Notes: generated from the sequence alone by a model not told the origin. A stretch of DNA of 18,857 nucleotides from Clostridium sp. CAG:448 (GCA_000433415.1 FR890480.1:1-18857); one strand, 5' to 3'. Numbered from the stretch's first letter, positions 1 through 8,361 are shown. Program-made: numbers and translations.

Positions 1-1
1 C

Positions 2-1642
2 GCAGAGGAAACAACCGTCGCAGAGGAAACAACCGAGGAAGAGGTTACGACCGAGAATCCGAAGCCGGCTGACGGTATTTATGCCACGGATGACGCTGAG
101 GCACAGTGGAAGCACACCTCCTTTGATGAGTGTGAAGCTCGGGATGCTGCAGACGCAGAACTGAAAAAGGCGTTTGCTCCCGGTAGTTACACAGATTTGC
201 CTGAGGTGTTTGACGTTCCCTGTAATGTTGCATCCATCCGTTTCTGGGGATGGCTGGCTACCAGTGCCAAAGTTGTGGCAGTCGGTTACCAGATTGACGG
301 TGGTGACGTGGCTTTCAATGATGCGTTCCTGGTTGAAGCAGAGCAGGGTGTTATTGACGCTGCAGCAGGCGCAGGTGCTTCCAACGCTACCCGCTACAGA
401 ACTTATGCGGATGTTTCCGGTGTGAGCGCAGGCGAGCACACGGTTGCATGCATCTACAAACTGGAAGACGGAACCCTTGTCCGTTATATTGAGATCAAGA
501 TTAACAAGGCAGTCGATCCCAATGCCCCTGTGGACATTATCACTGTGGATCGGATGGAAGAAATCTTCAACACCGGAAAGGAGGCAGCGGCATCCAATCA
601 CTACATCCAGATGATGGAGCTTGTTAAGAAGGATGGCTACGCAACCCTGACTTCTACCGATGGAGATCCGTATCTTGCGCTTGTTCCGCTGGACAGCAAC
701 TATGATGCTGCACAGTATTTGCTGATTGTTTACCGTACAACTTCTGATCAGCAGGGTCAGATTTTTGTTGGCTCTGCCGGCGGTTGGACCGGTGCCAATG
801 ACCAGTTCACCTTCAGCTATGAGGGCGACGGTAAGTGGCACGCTATCGTAGTGGATCTGAAGCTGTCCCAGAATGTAACGTCCGATACACTGACCTATCT
901 GAGATGGGATTTCTTCGCCGGTAACGGTGGTTCCATTGATGTTGCCTATGCTGCATTCTTCACCACCGAAGACGCCGGAAAGGCTTATGCAGAGAAGAAT
1001 ATGCCTGCAGATGCAATCGATCCTGCTGACATTTTCGATCTGGATCTGAGCGACGGTTGCAAGGATGCTTCCGCTGCAAAGAACGATGTTGAAGTGGTGG
1101 GCACTCCCAAGATCGTGGATCGCAATGGCGACAAGACGCTTGATTTTGACGGCACCGGTTCCTCCTACCTGAAGGTTCCCGGCTTCAAGAATTTTTATGA
1201 TACGATTGCAAAGGGCTTCACTTTCGAGTTGGATTTTGAGATGAAAGATATGGGCGGAGAGCAATATCTGGCTTCCAATGCGCAGGCTGGCGGTCTTGGC
1301 TTCGGAGTTGAAGACGGTAAGATGTCCTTCCTTTTGAATCTCGGAAATGGCGGTTATGAGACTGTCGGTTTCGTACCGCAGGTTAATACCCGGTATCATG
1401 TTGTTGTTACATACAGCGGCGATGCGCTGACGATGTATGTGAACGGTGAAAAGGTTGATTTCAAGCAGGTTTCGGGCACTTTCCAGCCGGCATCGCAGGA
1501 TGGTTCTCAATTCCTGTGCATCGGCGGTGATTCCAACCAGGGCAATGTCGGTGAGTTGTTTGCAAATGCTTACATTTACGGCGTTCGCATCTACTCTGCA
1601 GTTGCAACCGAAGAGCAGGCAAAGATTCTGTACGATAACTGA
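2..1642 (+). CDS. Modular surface protein with Thr/Glu-rich linker and C-terminal LamG-like domain (5' partial)
   Basis: The frame is open from base 2, so the start lies upstream of the window; 546 residues remain. It begins inside a linker of AEETT-type repeats (residues 1 to about 20), the kind that spaces a domain away from the cell envelope. Residues about 70-170 form a beta-rich module with the motif SIRFWGWLATSAKVVAVGYQ, which I cannot assign to a named family. Residues about 177-333 look like a second beta-sandwich. Residues about 344-546 resemble a LamG/concanavalin-like jelly roll (LDFDGTGSSYLKV, GFTFELDFEMK, YHVVVTYSGDALTMYVNGEK, ANAYIYGVRIYSA). The N-terminal part is almost the same as in the next gene, whose lipoprotein signal suggests this one is also anchored outside the cell. 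A glycan-binding or adhesion role is inferred. No catalytic motif was seen. The end is fixed by TGA and followed by a terminator. Confidence 0.85.
   Translation, partial: AEETTVAEETTEEEVTTENPKPADGIYATDDAEAQWKHTSFDECEARDAADAELKKAFAPGSYTDLPEVFDVPCNVASIRFWGWLATSAKVVAVGYQIDGGDVAFNDAFLVEAEQGVIDAAAGAGASNATRYRTYADVSGVSAGEHTVACIYKLEDGTLVRYIEIKINKAVDPNAPVDIITVDRMEEIFNTGKEAAASNHYIQMMELVKKDGYATLTSTDGDPYLALVPLDSNYDAAQYLLIVYRTTSDQQGQIFVGSAGGWTGANDQFTFSYEGDGKWHAIVVDLKLSQNVTSDTLTYLRWDFFAGNGGSIDVAYAAFFTTEDAGKAYAEKNMPADAIDPADIFDLDLSDGCKDASAAKNDVEVVGTPKIVDRNGDKTLDFDGTGSSYLKVPGFKNFYDTIAKGFTFELDFEMKDMGGEQYLASNAQAGGLGFGVEDGKMSFLLNLGNGGYETVGFVPQVNTRYHVVVTYSGDALTMYVNGEKVDFKQVSGTFQPASQDGSQFLCIGGDSNQGNVGELFANAYIYGVRIYSAVATEEQAKILYDN
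61..510 (+). repeat. Long direct repeat, copy 1 (paired with 2233-2682)
   Basis: Bases 61-510 align without gaps to 2233-2682 at a constant offset of 2172. By hand I count about 31 mismatches in 450 bases, about 93% identity. Mismatches cluster at about 212-226 and 354-378; elsewhere they are sparse and mostly at third codon positions. Similarity stops soon after base 510. Confidence 0.9.
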
Positions 1643-1658
1643 TTAGCTTTTAATTTTT

Positions 1659-1693
1659 CGGCGGGGGGCTATGTGGCATCCCTGCCGTTTTTT
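1659..1693 (+). terminator. Intrinsic terminator after the first surface-protein gene
   Basis: CGGCGGGG at 1659-1666 pairs with CCCTGCCG at 1680-1687 (one G-T pair), with a 13-base loop, followed by six T at 1688-1693. It lies 16 bases after the stop codon and separates the two paralogues into different transcripts. Confidence 0.75.
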
Positions 1694-1829
1694 GGAGAAG
1701 GTGTGAAAACGAAACCGATATACGGTCTCAAAAGGTTGACTAAATGAAATAAAGCATGGCATTCTGCACAAAGATGACGCAAGAAATTTGTGTATTCAAA
1801 CTAAATATTAGCTTTGAAATAAAAAGCAC

Positions 1830-1858
1830 TTGCATTTGTCGACAATTTGTGTTATGAT
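1830..1858 (+). promoter_or_regulatory. Sigma-A type promoter of the second surface lipoprotein
   Basis: TTGCAT at 1830-1835 and TATGAT at 1853-1858 are separated by 17 bases, predicting transcription from about 1865 and a leader of about 57 bases. The spacer contains the perfect palindrome TTGTCGACAA at 1836-1845, directly after the -35 box, which could be an operator. Confidence 0.7.
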
Positions 1859-1921
1859 AGATATGCACTGTGGGTGGCATGTAGCATCCGTGTGCAAATA
1901 TATTCACAGAAAGGGAAAACC

Positions 1922-3589
1922 ATGAAAAGACTTGTAATTGTTGCAGTGCTTGTTTTTGCATTGCTCGTAACGCTGATTGCTTGTAATAATAACAAGAATC
2001 CGGAAGAAACCACGGACGCAACAACGACAAAAAATGAAGAAACGACCACCACGGCTGGAACCACGAAAGGCGATGAAACCACGGGTGGAGTAACAACCAA
2101 TGCAGAAGAAACGACCGTTGCTGAGGAGACGACCAACGCGGAAGAGACGACCAACGCGGAAGAGACGACCATTGCCGAGGAAACAACTGCTGCAGAGGAA
2201 ACGACCAAGGAAGAAGTTACGACCGAGGATCCGAAGCCGGCTGACGGTATTTATGCCACGGATGACGCTGAGGCACAGTGGAAGCACACCTCCTTTGATG
2301 AGTGTGAAGCTCGGGATGCTGCAGACACAGAACTGAAGAAGGCGTTTGCTCCCGGTAGTTGCACAGATTTGCCTGAGGTGTTTGAGGTTCCCGTTGCTAC
2401 CGCATCCATCCGTTTCTGGGGATGGCTGGCTACCAGTGCCAAAGTTGTGGCAGTCGGTTACCAGATCGACGGTGGTGATGTGGCTTTCAATGACGCATTC
2501 CTGGTTGAGGCAGAGCAGGGTGTTATTGATGTCGCGGCAAGTGTAGGCGCTTCCAATGCTACCCGCTACAGAATTTATGCGGATATTTCCGGTGTGAGTG
2601 CAGGCGAGCACACGGTTGCATGCATCTACAAACTGGAAGACGGAACCCTTGTCCGTTATATTGAGATCAAAATCAATAAGGCTGCTCCGGAAGTGAAGGA
2701 GATCGTTAAGGGTGAGAATGGTCTGATCAGTGCTGATTCCTACAAAGAAAACGGCGAAGAACTGGCGACCGGTTCCGCGTACAAGTGGCTTGGTGAAAAC
2801 CGTGCCAACGGTATTTCCGGTGTTGCTAACGCAACGTTCCGCGGTTGGGTTGGTCTGAATGACTACACCATTGTTGGCTTCGGCTATCAGATCGGCGACG
2901 GCAAGCTCGTTTTGAGCAACACGGAATTCAGTGTTGATTTTAGCAACGAAGAACATAAGAATCAGGTTTTGGCAATACAGGCGAATGCGGTATGCTATGA
3001 GTTCACCATTTCTCTGGCAGACTTGGAGCCCGGTACCTATGAGCTGAAGCTGTATGCTTTGGCATCCGACGGTAACCTCTACAATCTGATGAGCAAGTGG
3101 GGACAGAACACCGAAGGTAAGCTTCTGATTGTTGTTCCGGAACCGTATGAGGCACCCATTAATAATGTCATCAGTGCGACTTATTTTGGAGAAGGTTGGG
3201 CTGCTGCTGGCTATGATTGTCCTGTTTCGCTGTTTGAATATAACGGCGGCATCAATCTTGGCGAGTTGGATCTTTCCAAGTATACCAAAGTGACCATTAT
3301 GTACGGCTTTGACGGTAGCGAGGTAACCAAGAATAATTTCGATGCAGCCGGCGGACATGAGATTGGTCTGAAGAGTGTTGCAACCTCTTACGGTGTTGCA
3401 GGAGATCCTTCCAACATGGAGGGTGAGATTGCGCACACCGATATGGTATTTTCGGATCAGGGCTGGGCAGGCGGTCAGAGAGCTGCTGTGATCGACCTGA
3501 GCACCATTACTTATAACGGTCAGGTTTATCTGTTCCTTCATAGCCCTCAGGGCACACAGATTGCCATTACTTCTATCATTTTTGAATAA
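1922..3589 (+). CDS. Modular surface lipoprotein, paralogue of the upstream gene
   Basis: 555 residues. Residues 1-21 are a lipoprotein signal: MKR, a hydrophobic core and lipobox LIAC with Cys21 as the lipidation site. Start ATG 1922 is chosen because it opens this signal; the frame is open farther upstream but that part lacks sense as protein. The ribosome site (AAAGGGAAA) is only fair. Residues about 24-103 are a Thr/Glu-rich linker with six hexapeptide repeats at 61-96. Residues about 105-254 match the first protein almost exactly and carry SIRFWGWLATSAKVVAVGYQ. Residues about 297-405 look like a diverged second copy of that module (ATFRGWVGLNDYTIVGFGYQ, then a GTYELKLYALASDGNLYNLM edge). 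Residues about 412-555 are a different beta-rich domain resembling carbohydrate-binding modules. Anchored outside the membrane by inference; ligand unknown. It has its own promoter and terminator. Confidence 0.88.
   Translation: MKRLVIVAVLVFALLVTLIACNNNKNPEETTDATTTKNEETTTTAGTTKGDETTGGVTTNAEETTVAEETTNAEETTNAEETTIAEETTAAEETTKEEVTTEDPKPADGIYATDDAEAQWKHTSFDECEARDAADTELKKAFAPGSCTDLPEVFEVPVATASIRFWGWLATSAKVVAVGYQIDGGDVAFNDAFLVEAEQGVIDVAASVGASNATRYRIYADISGVSAGEHTVACIYKLEDGTLVRYIEIKINKAAPEVKEIVKGENGLISADSYKENGEELATGSAYKWLGENRANGISGVANATFRGWVGLNDYTIVGFGYQIGDGKLVLSNTEFSVDFSNEEHKNQVLAIQANAVCYEFTISLADLEPGTYELKLYALASDGNLYNLMSKWGQNTEGKLLIVVPEPYEAPINNVISATYFGEGWAAAGYDCPVSLFEYNGGINLGELDLSKYTKVTIMYGFDGSEVTKNNFDAAGGHEIGLKSVATSYGVAGDPSNMEGEIAHTDMVFSDQGWAGGQRAAVIDLSTITYNGQVYLFLHSPQGTQIAITSIIFE
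2102..2209 (+). repeat. Six tandem 18-base units encoding AEETTx
   Basis: Six consecutive in-frame 18-base units encode AEETTV, AEETTN, AEETTN, AEETTI, AEETTA and AEETTK. Units three and four differ only at their ends, suggesting recent duplication. The first protein retains two comparable units at 2-37 (its linker is cut by the window edge). Flanking sequence is also Thr-rich. The likely role is an extended, possibly glycosylated spacer between lipid anchor and folded domains. Confidence 0.85.
2233..2682 (+). repeat. Long direct repeat, copy 2 (paired with 61-510)
   Basis: Second copy of the shared module, in the same reading frame of the second surface protein. Downstream of 2682 the two genes have no visible DNA similarity, so the repeat edge coincides with a domain boundary. 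Confidence 0.9.
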
Positions 3590-3606
3590 TTTTGAGTATT
3601 CTTTTT

Positions 3607-3640
3607 ACAGCCGCCCCTGTTTCGGGGGCGGCTGTTTTTT
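3607..3640 (+). terminator. Intrinsic terminator after the surface lipoprotein gene
   Basis: ACAGCCGCCCC at 3607-3617 pairs perfectly with GGGGCGGCTGT at 3625-3635 around a 7-base loop, and the run of T at 3635-3640 completes it. It lies 17 bases beyond the stop codon. Confidence 0.92.
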
Positions 3641-3703
3641 CGCCGGAGGCGCTTTGTGTCTGTTAAAAGTCCGGATTGTCCATAAATAGATCCGGTTTGT
3701 ATC

Positions 3704-3731
3704 TTGCATGAAAACCTGTTTTTTTTATAAT
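3704..3731 (+). promoter_or_regulatory. Promoter of the cupin - glycosidase operon
   Basis: TTGCAT at 3704-3709 and perfect TATAAT at 3726-3731 with a 16-base spacer that includes a T run. Predicted transcription starts near 3738, giving a leader of about 70 bases before ATG 3809. No clear operator seen. Confidence 0.75.
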
Positions 3732-3808
3732 AGAATCACGATGGCGTTTTGTGCGAAAAAGCGCACCGATACGGTATACTACAGACAGAAAGCAGGAAAA
3801 TATGCATC

Positions 3809-5008
3809 ATGAATCGCGAACAAATGGCACGTTTTCTTTATGAACAGGATGGGATTTTGAACCTGATCCCGATATTTTTGCCGCGGCAATTCTGCAAGCC
3901 GGGGTACCGCCTTCGCTTGCATCCGGATGATTATTATGCTTTTGGGATGAAGCGGGGCGCCATCAAGGAGCGGTGGTTTTCCTCGGTGATTTGCGCAATG
4001 AACGGAGAAAAAGCAAAGCCCGATGAGGGGTTGAGCTATGTCAATGTAGATGACAATACGGAAAACAAGGTGTCATTGAAGGACTTTGTGGACACCCTGG
4101 GTGCGGTGCTGATCGGGCAGGATTTATACGACAAATATGGGACATGGCCGATGTACGCCAAATTTTTTGACTATGCGGACCCGTTGTTCCATCACCTACA
4201 TTTGTCTTTCGAGGATGCGGAAAGGGTCGGGAAGCTCGGGAAGCCGGAAGCGTATTATTACTCGCCGCAAATGAACAATTACCCCGGCAGTTTTCCGCAC
4301 ACTTATTACGGATTCTCGCCGGAGGTGACAAAGGAAGAGGTCAGAGAGAGATTGCTCCATTTTACGGAACGGGATGACAGAATCACCGAACTTTCCCGCG
4401 CATACCGGATTCAGCTCGGAACCGGGTGGTACACGGCACCCGGCGTTGTCCATGCACCCGGATCGTATCTGACCTATGAGCCGCAATGGAACAGCGATGT
4501 AAACGCTGTTTTTGAAAATGTCGTCTGCGGCGAGGTGTTCGGGAAGAAGCTATTGGTAGAAAATTTGCCAAAGGAGGAGCAGGATGACGTGGATCGGGTG
4601 ATGAATTTACTGGATTGGGAGAAAAACGTGGATCCGGATTACAGAAAGCATTATTTCCGTCCCCCTGTTACTTTACAGGAGAATGAAAACCATATCGAAA
4701 AGCAGGTTGTCTACGGAAATCCCTATATCTCCGCAAAAGAGCTGACGGTTTTGCCCGGAAAGACGGTGACGGTCTATGACGACGGCGCCTACGCTTGCAT
4801 TCTGGTACAGGGGTACGGAAGGATGCAGGGACACAAAGCCGCATCGGCGACCATGCTTCGTTTCGGACAGATCAGCCGTGATGAATTCTTTGTATCTGCC
4901 GACCGGGCGCGGGCAGGAGTTACCATTGAAAACCACAGCGACTGCGAACCGCTTGTGATGTTAAAGCACTATCCGTCACGGGAGGCGGAGCAGAAAATTC
5001 GCGTTTGA
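3809..5008 (+). CDS. Cupin protein related to type I mannose-6-phosphate isomerase
   Basis: 399 residues from ATG 3809, preceded by AGCAGGA; the frame extends to a GTG at 3749 but that would begin almost at the predicted transcript start. The metal-site layout of type I phosphomannose isomerases is visible: H129-L-H131, then GKPEAYYY with E147, and later a VVHAPGSY segment with H215. In the known enzymes the first of these ligands is Gln, here a His. A second beta-barrel follows (about 310-390: LTVLPGKTVTVYDDGAYACI, then GYGRMQG). Members of this superfamily interconvert mannose 6-phosphate and fructose 6-phosphate, but distant ones have other substrates, so isomerase activity is inferred. 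It is cytoplasmic, with no signal peptide. It overlaps nothing and is followed 15 bases later by a glycosidase-like gene, pointing to joint sugar processing. Confidence 0.7.
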   Translation: MNREQMARFLYEQDGILNLIPIFLPRQFCKPGYRLRLHPDDYYAFGMKRGAIKERWFSSVICAMNGEKAKPDEGLSYVNVDDNTENKVSLKDFVDTLGAVLIGQDLYDKYGTWPMYAKFFDYADPLFHHLHLSFEDAERVGKLGKPEAYYYSPQMNNYPGSFPHTYYGFSPEVTKEEVRERLLHFTERDDRITELSRAYRIQLGTGWYTAPGVVHAPGSYLTYEPQWNSDVNAVFENVVCGEVFGKKLLVENLPKEEQDDVDRVMNLLDWEKNVDPDYRKHYFRPPVTLQENENHIEKQVVYGNPYISAKELTVLPGKTVTVYDDGAYACILVQGYGRMQGHKAASATMLRFGQISRDEFFVSADRARAGVTIENHSDCEPLVMLKHYPSREAEQKIRV

Positions 5009-5023
5009 TGAAAGGAACGGATC

Positions 5024-8000
5024 ATGAGACAGAGTGAAGATTTACTGGAAGTTTCCCTGAATCACCAGGATGAACGTGCGACCGCATTCGGACGAAGCGT
5101 TGCCTTTATGCGGCAGGCATACCCGAATATGGCGGCGATGACCTATGATAATCGGACTGCTCGCGGCGCCGAACATCTGGTTCTTGTCAAATTTGTACTC
5201 GGAATCGGAGAGGAAAAGAAAATCCTTTCCTACCAATACTGCACGGAGGAAACGACTGCAAACAATGTCCCCGGCGGGCTGGAGAGCAAAGCCGTTACTT
5301 TGGATGGGCACACCGTGCAGACCGGTATTTATCCCGTGATTCTGCCCGAAGAGGACCTTTACCGCGGTGCATTTGTCATTCACGTTAAGAGCGATATGCC
5401 CGGCGTTTTCCTCCGTTTCGGCTGCGGGAACGTTGCCTTTATGCACCATTCTCCGAATGCCGCCATGAAGGGGGAGGCAATTGATTGCGAGGAGGGCTCT
5501 GCGGCGATTGCGGAGGATGCAGTGGTCATTCGCCATGCGGAGCGGGATTTTGTCACTTATGTCCGGGGAAATATGGATTTTTCAATCTGTCAGAAAGAGA
5601 CAGGCGGAAGCTATGCCGAGGGGTATACAACGGGGGACGAGGTCTGGCTCATGATCGGTTTTTCGGTTGACGAGACGGAGGCGTGCCGGCTTTCCGCTCT
5701 TGAGGCATGTGCGGAAATGGAGAAGGTTGCCGATTATTATCGGAGAAAGTTGGAAAATCTGTACATCCACACGCCCGACAAAGAGCTTGACGCGTCTTTT
5801 ATGCACGCCTATCTGAATTTGGAGTATTCCTGGCTGTATCCTTTCGGTTGGATTGAATGTATCCAGCACTGGCCCACGCTGTGCCACATGGAGCAGACCG
5901 CCGCCGAGGAATGGGCGGGGAATTTTGATCGGACCAAAGAAACGCTGCGCTCGCAGTTGCAGTATATGCGGGATGACGGTGCCATTCTGGAACTGCATCC
6001 GAACCATACTGCCAGACGCGATTGGGGTGGTGACAACCATTTCTTTGTGCGCGAATTGCTGCACTATTTGCAGATGACGGGCGATTTGGATTTTGCGCGG
6101 GAGTGTCAACCGTATATCGAGAAGATCATACGGCAAACGTTCGGAGAATACGATGCGACGCGGACGGGGATTCTGGCGTGGCATTCGCAAATCGGAAATC
6201 AGGAGGATTTTGAGTCCACCCCCGGCAGAGGCGCCGCACCCGGATCCGAAGGCGTGCAGATGCTTTCCCTGGCGGCTGACTATTTTGATATTTTGGGTGA
6301 GTGCGAACGTGCGAAGGCGTACCGTGCTCTGTCTGCATATTGCCTGGAGGCATGGAAAAAGCGTATCTGGAAGAAGGACCTGGGGCGCGCAATTTGGTTT
6401 TCGGATGACTACGGTCAGGCAAGGTTGGATACAACCTATCACGGTATTTGTTATCCGATTATTTACGGTCAGGTCGATTCCTTTGATGCGCAATCGTCCA
6501 TGGATCATCTGATGCACCGGATGACCGGCGAGGAGGGGGAAGTGTTCCAGTCCAACCATTTCGGAGATCACCGATTTGATTGGGTTCCCACATGGGGTAT
6601 GCAGGCGGGCTCCGACATGCAGCCCTTCGCAACTGCCGCCTATGCAAAGATCGGTAAGCATGAGGCGGCAATCAGACCGCTTGATTTTGTCGCGACACGG
6701 GTCTGCGGGGACTATCAGAGAGGGTCTTTCCCGGAAACCGCAAATGAAACAAGGTTCGGTTATTTTTCCCCTTCGGCAGGCGTTTTTGCGCAGGGGGTGA
6801 TTGAAAGCATTTTCGGTGTTACCAGGGACTTGTTTGCAAATGTGACAACCATTTCGCCCTGTTTTCCGGGAGGATGGGAGCACGCGGCGTTGCGGACGCC
6901 TATCGTGAACTATACCTATCAAAAGCAGGGAAATTCGTTCACCATCGCATTCCGTTCCGCCGACACCACGCAAAAGAAACTGCTTTGGCGCACGGATTTT
7001 GTCAAAAATATCTCTGTCTGTGCAGACGGAAAGCCGGTGGCGTGCCACGTTGCCTATGAGTGCGGCTTTTGCATCGTGTCTGCCGATCTCGGATGCGCGT
7101 CTGATGTGATATGCAGTGTTGCCTACCAACCGATTGCAATCGCATTGCATTTGCCGGCGATTGCGGTTTGCGGGGAAAAACCGCACATTACCGCAGAAGG
7201 GGCAGAAATCATCGGTATTGCGGACAGATGCGGCGTACTGGATGAGGACGGTGCATACAGAACGGATTTGCTGGATGCTTATGTGGGGTACGGCGATTTC
7301 GGATTGGTCAATTTTGCGCGCAGAACTTTTGCGGTGCGCCTGCGCCATGACGGTATTGTATTGTCAGTCCCCTGCAGTGTGACGGTCGTGCCCCCGTACC
7401 GGATGGAGACGGAATATGCCACCCATACGGTCACTGTCCGTTTTTGGAACCGGACGGGCAAATCCATCGATTCGGACGCTTATCTGATGACGGGGAGTAC
7501 GCTTGTAAAGTCACATCTTTGCTGTGGCGCAGGGGAGAGTGCGGCATGTCGGTTTGAAAGGATACCGGACACCGTACCCGGGAAAAACCGTGCGATGCTT
7601 CACATTGGCGGTGTGTTCAGCGGAGAGATTCTGTTCACGGCGCCGATGGACACTGCGCAGACGGAGCAGCTCACTATCCCGGACGACCTGACGGTGGCAT
7701 ATCCGGCATGGCGGGATATGGCGTATTTCCCGCATCACGGTTGCACGGTGATCAATCCTGATGCCTTTTTGCGCGACATGCCGGACAAGGTGGAAATCGG
7801 CGGGTTGTCATTTGCGTTGAACGGAAGATTTGCACCGGTTGCCACGCGGGAAAACCGGGTGTTGCATCTGCCGATTGCAAGAGCGGCGCGAAAACTGTTT
7901 GTGCTGTTTTCGGCATTTGCGGACGACCACGAGATTTGCAGTGAGCCGTTTGATGCGGAGATTGTATGTGAAAAGGAGGGTGCCTACCTGCTGCCGGTTT

Positions 8001-8320
8001 ATCGGAAAACGCTCTGTTTTCCGGGAGATTTGGACTATGGATTCGGCGCTGAGGTTGTCGCGGATTTTTCAACATACAAACCGGGCGCGGCGCGTCCGTC
8101 CGTGTTGCCGCCGCTCGGAGAGACGGACTATGCCGACACCGTGCCGCCCGTATACCCTACGCGTGATTTGTGGTGCAAGAACCATGCTGTGGAGGTGGGC
8201 AATACCGTTTTGAATCTGCTGGAATTTGATCTTGGCGAAACCAGGACGATCAAAGAGCTGACGTTACTTGCCAAAGCGTCCGACGCGGCGGGCGGTGTGT
8301 TTGGAATTGCAATCTGTTGA
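5024..8320 (+). CDS. Large cytoplasmic six-hairpin glycosidase-like enzyme
   Basis: 1098 residues, started at ATG 5024 behind GAAAGGA with 7-base spacing. No signal peptide, so the substrate must be imported or internal. An N-terminal beta domain (about 1-230) leads into an alpha/alpha-barrel region (about 245-625) with features of six-hairpin glycosidases: RDWGGDNHFFVRELLHYLQM followed by TGDLDFA near residue 331, YGQVDSFDAQSS near 481, FPETANETRFGYF near 568 and a closing segment SPCFPGGWEHAALRTP near 611. Acidic residues in the first three are candidate catalytic or substrate ligands, but I cannot identify the glycoside hydrolase family or the acid/base pair. Residues about 640-1098 are beta-rich domains. 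It is the second gene of an operon with a phosphomannose-isomerase-like cupin, and a terminator follows. Phosphorylase activity is an alternative to hydrolysis. Confidence 0.7.
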   Translation: MRQSEDLLEVSLNHQDERATAFGRSVAFMRQAYPNMAAMTYDNRTARGAEHLVLVKFVLGIGEEKKILSYQYCTEETTANNVPGGLESKAVTLDGHTVQTGIYPVILPEEDLYRGAFVIHVKSDMPGVFLRFGCGNVAFMHHSPNAAMKGEAIDCEEGSAAIAEDAVVIRHAERDFVTYVRGNMDFSICQKETGGSYAEGYTTGDEVWLMIGFSVDETEACRLSALEACAEMEKVADYYRRKLENLYIHTPDKELDASFMHAYLNLEYSWLYPFGWIECIQHWPTLCHMEQTAAEEWAGNFDRTKETLRSQLQYMRDDGAILELHPNHTARRDWGGDNHFFVRELLHYLQMTGDLDFARECQPYIEKIIRQTFGEYDATRTGILAWHSQIGNQEDFESTPGRGAAPGSEGVQMLSLAADYFDILGECERAKAYRALSAYCLEAWKKRIWKKDLGRAIWFSDDYGQARLDTTYHGICYPIIYGQVDSFDAQSSMDHLMHRMTGEEGEVFQSNHFGDHRFDWVPTWGMQAGSDMQPFATAAYAKIGKHEAAIRPLDFVATRVCGDYQRGSFPETANETRFGYFSPSAGVFAQGVIESIFGVTRDLFANVTTISPCFPGGWEHAALRTPIVNYTYQKQGNSFTIAFRSADTTQKKLLWRTDFVKNISVCADGKPVACHVAYECGFCIVSADLGCASDVICSVAYQPIAIALHLPAIAVCGEKPHITAEGAEIIGIADRCGVLDEDGAYRTDLLDAYVGYGDFGLVNFARRTFAVRLRHDGIVLSVPCSVTVVPPYRMETEYATHTVTVRFWNRTGKSIDSDAYLMTGSTLVKSHLCCGAGESAACRFERIPDTVPGKNRAMLHIGGVFSGEILFTAPMDTAQTEQLTIPDDLTVAYPAWRDMAYFPHHGCTVINPDAFLRDMPDKVEIGGLSFALNGRFAPVATRENRVLHLPIARAARKLFVLFSAFADDHEICSEPFDAEIVCEKEGAYLLPVYRKTLCFPGDLDYGFGAEVVADFSTYKPGAARPSVLPPLGETDYADTVPPVYPTRDLWCKNHAVEVGNTVLNLLEFDLGETRTIKELTLLAKASDAAGGVFGIAIC

Positions 8321-8326
8321 ATTTTG

Positions 8327-8361
8327 GGGGCTGTAAGGGTTGTACTCTTACAGCCCCTTTT
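8327..8361 (+). terminator. Intrinsic terminator of the cupin - glycosidase operon
   Basis: GGGGCTGTAAG at 8327-8337 pairs perfectly with CTTACAGCCCC at 8347-8357, loop of nine bases, followed by TTTT at 8358-8361. It starts 7 bases after the stop codon. Confidence 0.92.

Noticed and set aside
1737..1770. TTGACT at 1737-1742 as another promoter for the second lipoprotein
   Set aside because: No convincing -10 follows at the proper distance; the promoter at 1830-1858 is far better.
1847..1921. Upstream extension of the lipoprotein reading frame before ATG 1922
   Set aside because: It overlaps the predicted -10 box and the translated stretch would disrupt a clean lipoprotein signal.
2102..2209. 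The short repeats as a CRISPR array
   Set aside because: Units are 18 bases, in frame, contiguous without spacers, and inside a coding gene.
1904..3541. A 545-residue open frame antisense to the second surface lipoprotein
   Set aside because: It mirrors a strongly codon-biased gene with a clear signal peptide, promoter and terminator, has no ribosome site and gives no recognisable protein.
5582..7348. A 588-residue open frame antisense to the glycosidase-like gene
   Set aside because: It lies wholly inside a coherent glycosidase-like protein; the antisense protein is rich in Arg, Cys and His and matches nothing known.
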